Shown here one piece after another: positions 59,772 through 64,000 of a stretch of DNA of 64,000 nt. Position numbers and translations under genes: made by a program. The notes under the pieces are model-generated. The model was given only the letters and a program-made list of their open reading frames with translations. It searched no databases and was not told the DNA's origin. Source of the stretch: Liopterus haemorrhoidalis (Eukaryota; Arthropoda; Insecta; Coleoptera; Dytiscidae); the NCBI GenBank assembly GCA_963971575.1, contig OZ020622.1, forward strand, positions 4,874,279 to 4,938,278, in the 5' to 3' direction. The first letter of the stretch is position 1; the number at the start of each line of letters is the position of its first letter.

Positions 59772-62700
59772 ATGTCTTCAAAAAGAAGATCTTCAGGAAT
59801 GGATTCTCGGAAAGAACTACACTCCAGATCGGGAGCTAGTTCTAGTAAGCTACGTATGGACAGTAGGCCACAGCAGCCCAGAATAACAGGTACGTAAGAG
59901 TTAAATTTGTTAAAAACTAAGATAAAACTACAATACATCCTACACTGCCATTTTTATTTACACAAACTCCTTTAAGTTTACTTTGAGTCTATCAGCTTCT
60001 TTTGTTCTTGCTTTTTATTAACTAAACCTAATTACTTAGTTTTTAGGTGCACAGCACTTTATTTTCCTCCGCATTAGTATCACTGTGTATGCATTTATAA
60101 CTTGGTGGTGACGGGTGTCAGAGTAGTTCACTCCAAATATTTATTTTATTTTCTTTAGATCCGAGCGTACCTGCTGGTCGGAAACGAGAAATTGATACTG
60201 TCATGAAGAAAGCAAGATCTTCTCCGCATTCGAATGGATATTGGGATAAAAAGTTGCTTGAAGTTGAAGCGAAAGACCCCAATAGGTACGGAAAAAAGTA
60301 AATATAATTTGATTTGAGTTATTAGGGTATTATAAGTTAAACTAAGAAATCAATATACTATCATTGATTGAATCATTTTCTTACTTTGAAAACTTAATTT
60401 ATAATTTCAAAATACAATTTAAATAAAAAACAACGTGCTAAATTCAAATAAAAGGAAACCAACTGCGAAGCGGCAGCACTGAATCCCATTTTGTGATGTA
60501 GTTACTAATATGGTCTATTGCGGATTAAATCTTAAAATGTATGTGTGAAAATTGACTCTTCATATCTATATTTTTCTTTATAGATGGCGTCATAGTGGTT
60601 ACAAGCAACTTTACATTGGTGGTTCATCATCACCATCACCTGGAAGATCACCAGCCCGTTCACCGATAAGATCACCTCGTCAACGCAGACGTAGTCGGAG
60701 TCGTTCTCGTTCGTACGGTCGCCGTTCGCCTCCGCCGCCAGTGAGACAGCCGCGGTCGGCACGTCCCCGTTCGCCGCCAAGACGGACACCGTCGCGACGT
60801 TCTCCGTCTGTCAGCTCACTCAGCAGCTGTTCAGATGATTCGTGTTCTGTATGTTCACCCAAGACCAGAACACGCGATCGCAGAATGCGCTCTAGGTATT
60901 TATGAAGGAGAATTAATGTGTGGTTTAGTGATTGTTGCAACGATGGATGGCTCGACAAAAGCCTTAAATTTTATGAACAGTGAATTCGAACTTTTTATTT
61001 AAAGACGATATTTTTTTTTGCGTTACGGTCTTCGACTGGTAAATGGAGGTGATATTTCGGTTGTTAACCAGTGATTATGGTTAAATGGATTTGCAGTTTC
61101 AAGTAAGTATTCAGAATTTTTCAAAATATTTAACATAACTTATTCTGTCCTACAAAAAATAGCTGACTAAAAGCTTTCTTGTATTTGGAAAAATATCACT
61201 AAAGGCCTTACATTGGCTCAAAAACGAATTTATGACCGAGAGCTTACTGCGTCTGCGCGCACGCAAAGCAGTGGCGTGGTGTATGACTTATTATTTTATT
61301 AGTCAGCTGTCTGTTTGGTACCTGGTTTGTGTTTCGGCCTATACACACAATCATAAAAAAATACCTATTGAGCTCAACAGCGCTATGAAGTGACACCAAT
61401 CGGACATAATTTGAACTAGTGGAACGAGTAACTGTTATTGTTTACTAGTGGCTACCTCGTGTTGTTTGTATCGCGTTTAAACTTTAATGTTAATGTTACA
61501 AATAACATTAACTTTTGATAGCAACTATTATTCTTTTATATATTATTTTGTGTTATAATGAGTTGTCATTACACAAACTGCTGTGTATTTGGTTGTCACT
61601 CTAGTACAGGAGTTCTTAAACTTATGTAGTCCGAGGACCCCCTCTTGAACAATATTTTTTTTTGCGGACCCCATCCCAACCCTAGGCATTTTACGTCGTT
61701 CAAAATGTTTCGCTGGTTATTTTAATAAATGGTATTGTGCATTTATAGAGGAACATTTTTATTAGTATATATAATAAAAACCATAAAATGAATAAAAATA
61801 GTAGTAAAAAGAATAAAAAAAAGTTACAAATTATAATACGTTAAACTCATGCAAACATTTCTTGGTTAAATATTGGTCAAAATAGATTTTATTATAATAT
61901 GTTTTCTGTAAATAATTTGCAGTTGAATAAAAATAATTAAATTTTTACTAATTATTGTTTAGTTATGTCAATAACTAGTTCGATAACAACAAATACAAAA
62001 AGTCTTGACCATGTAGGATTTTTATTAAATGAGTTATTTGAATAAAAGCGAAAACTTGGGGGATGTAAAGTTAATCTCAAAATTGTTTCGCGGACCCCCC
62101 CTGGGGCAAAAAAGCCTTATTACCTTCAATTATAACCCTAGAGGTTACTTGGGCACTGAGAAAACGGAAAATTTCATTTAACGCAACCCTCATATTGAAT
62201 AATAAATTAATTTCAATAAATATCACATGAAGATACCATTGAACCTGTCAAAAATATCCTATCTGCGTCAGCCATGATGTACAATGCAGTGGCGCCTCTA
62301 TCGGTAGTGTCAGATGACAATAGTATACATATTTTGAAAAACATTAACTTCATTAAAAGAGAGAATTCTCAAAAATATCAATATATTCTGGCCTACCAAT
62401 TTTATGTCTGAAATAGAACATTCCGTTTTTCGTCGCATTCATAGATACTAAATTATGTAAATGTATTAAAACTGTATAAAGCATTTATATATCTTCACTA
62501 AATGCAAACAATCAATGATAAAGCTAATTAGGTTAGGTTTAGTTAGCAAAAATTTTGGACAGAAAAAACTGAAACTTGATAGAGGTATATAAACAAGTAC
62601 TCATAAGGAATTTCTACCTGTTTTCAGTGAGATTTATAGTATAGATAAATTGAAAAACATTAACTTCATAAAAAGTTCTAAAAATATCAGTTATATTCAG

Positions 62701-64000
62701 ACGTATCGTTATGTTAAAAACGCGTATTTCTCTGCCAACTACAGATCCATGAATGATTACTATTGGCTCCCCACTCTCACGACCATGTCTTCTCGTTTCT
62801 AATGTTATAATATACTTCATTCTAAGCATGCAGCCTAGTTCTGGTGGACTAATACGGAACATTAACCTAAGATGGAGTTAAGGGAAGCAGTGTAATACTC
62901 TTTTCACACTAGATCTTTAAGACGAGTGAACTTAAAGTTCACCGATGTTTAAGATCGGTATGCTTTCACACTTGATGTTTAAATCTCTGGTGCTGTCATC
63001 AGCTACAGTAATTTTGTCCTTAAGTTACCGTCATGAAATTACCAGTTTTGAACTGTCGCAGACGCACATTTTGAATTATTATAAACAAATATGGATATTT
63101 CATTTCATTCTACAATAAAGACACTACAATAAAGAATATATTACACCTGTATTAACATGTAAGTCGATACATTTTATCTCAATTATTGTAGCTCTGTATT
63201 TTATTAAACACATTATTAAAATAAATCATTTTATTATAACAATAAGTATAAACTTCTTATAACGTCTATATAATACAGTATTCTTGTTTATGATAATATA
63301 AAATGTTGACAGCACAAATTCAAGGAGTATTTTTTTATAATAGAAATTAAGTTGGCAATGCGGACGAAGTTTAAGACGCAGATCTCTGTCTTAAACATCG
63401 CTTGTATTTAGACGAGGCCATACGGTTTCACATTAGCGTTTAAAGATACATTCACTTTAACTTCCGATCTTAAAGATCTAGTGTGAAAAGGGTATTACAC
63501 AAGTACATTATATTGACCCTCTCGCACCGCAGGGCCTTAATAATGGCGCTGTTTGCTACATTTAGAAAGATGTCTGGATACTTTTTGTAGGATAGTGTAC
63601 ATTATTTATTAAAATTGGCAAAAAATAAAAATAGTTATACGAAGCTTGGAAATATGAGAAGTTGCGTCAAAGGTTTTAGGTTTTAGAAGAGGATATAAAG
63701 AAGATTTGGATACATTTCTCATATCACCAAGTTTCATATTGTTTATAAGTTAACGATCGAAATAATTCTGATTTATCGGCAGCGTCCATCGATGTGCTAT
63801 CACTAAAATCATCAACTCGATTATAAACTAAAAAAGAACCTGTTTGTTTTGACCAGGTCGCGTTCATATTCCGTACCGCGTTCGCGTTCGAATAAAGCAC
63901 GTCCGAAAGCGGCCGTTCGTCGTTCAGGTAGTAAGTCGCGTGGTCGTCCAAGGGCCCCGGTCTCGCCACCGTCACCGGTAATGAATCGGCGCGGCGCGAA
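59772..64000 (+). CDS. Arg/Ser-rich nuclear protein, partial (3' end beyond window)
   Basis: Exons 59772-59889, 60159-60285, 60584-60895 and 63857 to at least 64000, all GT-AG and in phase, give 233 residues so far. I cannot name the gene. The N-terminal 80 residues are Ser/Arg/Lys-rich, followed by a distinctive conserved-looking segment YWDKKLLEVEAKDPNR / WRHSGYKQLYIGG. The rest is RS-domain sequence with RRRSRSRSRSYGRRSPPPP and SPPRRTPSRRSPS. An RNA-processing role is inferred only from composition. Exons 3 and 4 are strikingly GC-rich and use CGN and TCG codons, unlike SCAF and SNIP1 here. Intron 3 is about 3 kb and full of repeats. Confidence 0.85.
61603..62140. repeat. hAT-like remnant with GCGGACCCC motifs
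   Basis: The left side GGAGTTCTTAAACTTATG, followed by CCGAGGACCCCCTC and GCGGACCCCATC, and the right side TTTCGCGGACCCCCCC (62086 onward), resemble subterminal regions of hAT elements such as the one at 33848. Clean termini and a target duplication are not seen. Confidence 0.45.
62335..62866. mobile_element. Third copy of the TTCCGTATTAGTCC repeat
   Basis: Matches 17541-18024 in the same orientation and 56471-57005 inverted. It ends GGTGGACTAATACGGAACAT, the inverse of the terminus at 56471. Minus-strand frames inside it are not genes. Confidence 0.75.
62893..63498. mobile_element. MITE with ACTCTTTTCACACTAG ends, uninterrupted copy
   Basis: Ends AATACTCTTTTCACACTAGA and CTAGTGTGAAAAGGGTATTA, about 605 bp. 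Both ends carry internal short inverted motifs (GTTCACCGATGTTTAAGATC; GACGCAGATCTCTGTC). It is the uninterrupted relative of 19235-20162. Confidence 0.82.

Overview
The window is AT-rich eukaryotic nuclear DNA, almost certainly from an insect. Genes have GT-AG introns, the proteins are clearly animal-type, and introns and spacers are packed with short inverted-repeat DNA transposons (MITEs), foldback elements, tRNA-derived sequences and minisatellites. The sequence does not fix the order or species. I rebuilt the gene models by hand, joining exons only where splice sites and reading phase agree.

Layout, left to right. 1-2574: repeat-rich DNA with no gene I can support. 2754-23219 (minus): an 11-exon SCAF4/SCAF8-type gene (CTD-interacting domain, RS domain, RRM). 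23613-24992 (plus): an intronless GH99 endo-alpha-mannosidase (MANEA). 27180-35802 (minus): exportin-4, 7 exons. 36023-36538 (plus): Cu/Zn superoxide dismutase. 37250-38356 (minus): a conserved-looking two-exon membrane protein I cannot name. 39015-39684 (plus): mitochondrial adrenodoxin-type ferredoxin. 40209-41864 (plus): SNIP1 with FHA domain. 42332-47462 (minus): PAICS. 48403-55886 (plus): PPAT. 56186-58924 (minus): mitochondrial Xaa-Pro aminopeptidase 3. 59772 to beyond 64000 (plus): a partial RS-rich protein gene.

Ten of the eleven genes sit in five head-to-head (divergent) pairs separated by 220-940 bp: SCAF/MANEA, XPO4/SOD1, unknown membrane protein/ferredoxin, PAICS/PPAT and XPNPEP3/RS protein. 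PAICS and PPAT belong to one pathway: PPAT makes the first committed step of purine synthesis and PAICS two later steps. The same divergent pair is known in vertebrates. SCAF, SNIP1 and the RS protein all act in, or look like, nuclear RNA processing.

The non-coding part is a layered transposon landscape. It includes hAT-type elements with exact 8-bp target duplications (20391-20620 and 33848-34155), a palindromic mariner relic (7347-7800), a decayed Tc1/IS630-type element disrupted by a MITE (28853-29900), and a TTAA-flanked piggyBac-like element carrying an antisense THAP-domain exon (54143-55310). At least eight MITE or foldback families occur, several in two or more copies. A 41-bp minisatellite found inside a small hAT-like MITE is also present as a long higher-order array inside a PAICS intron. 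I found no prokaryotic-style operon, CRISPR array or viral gene.
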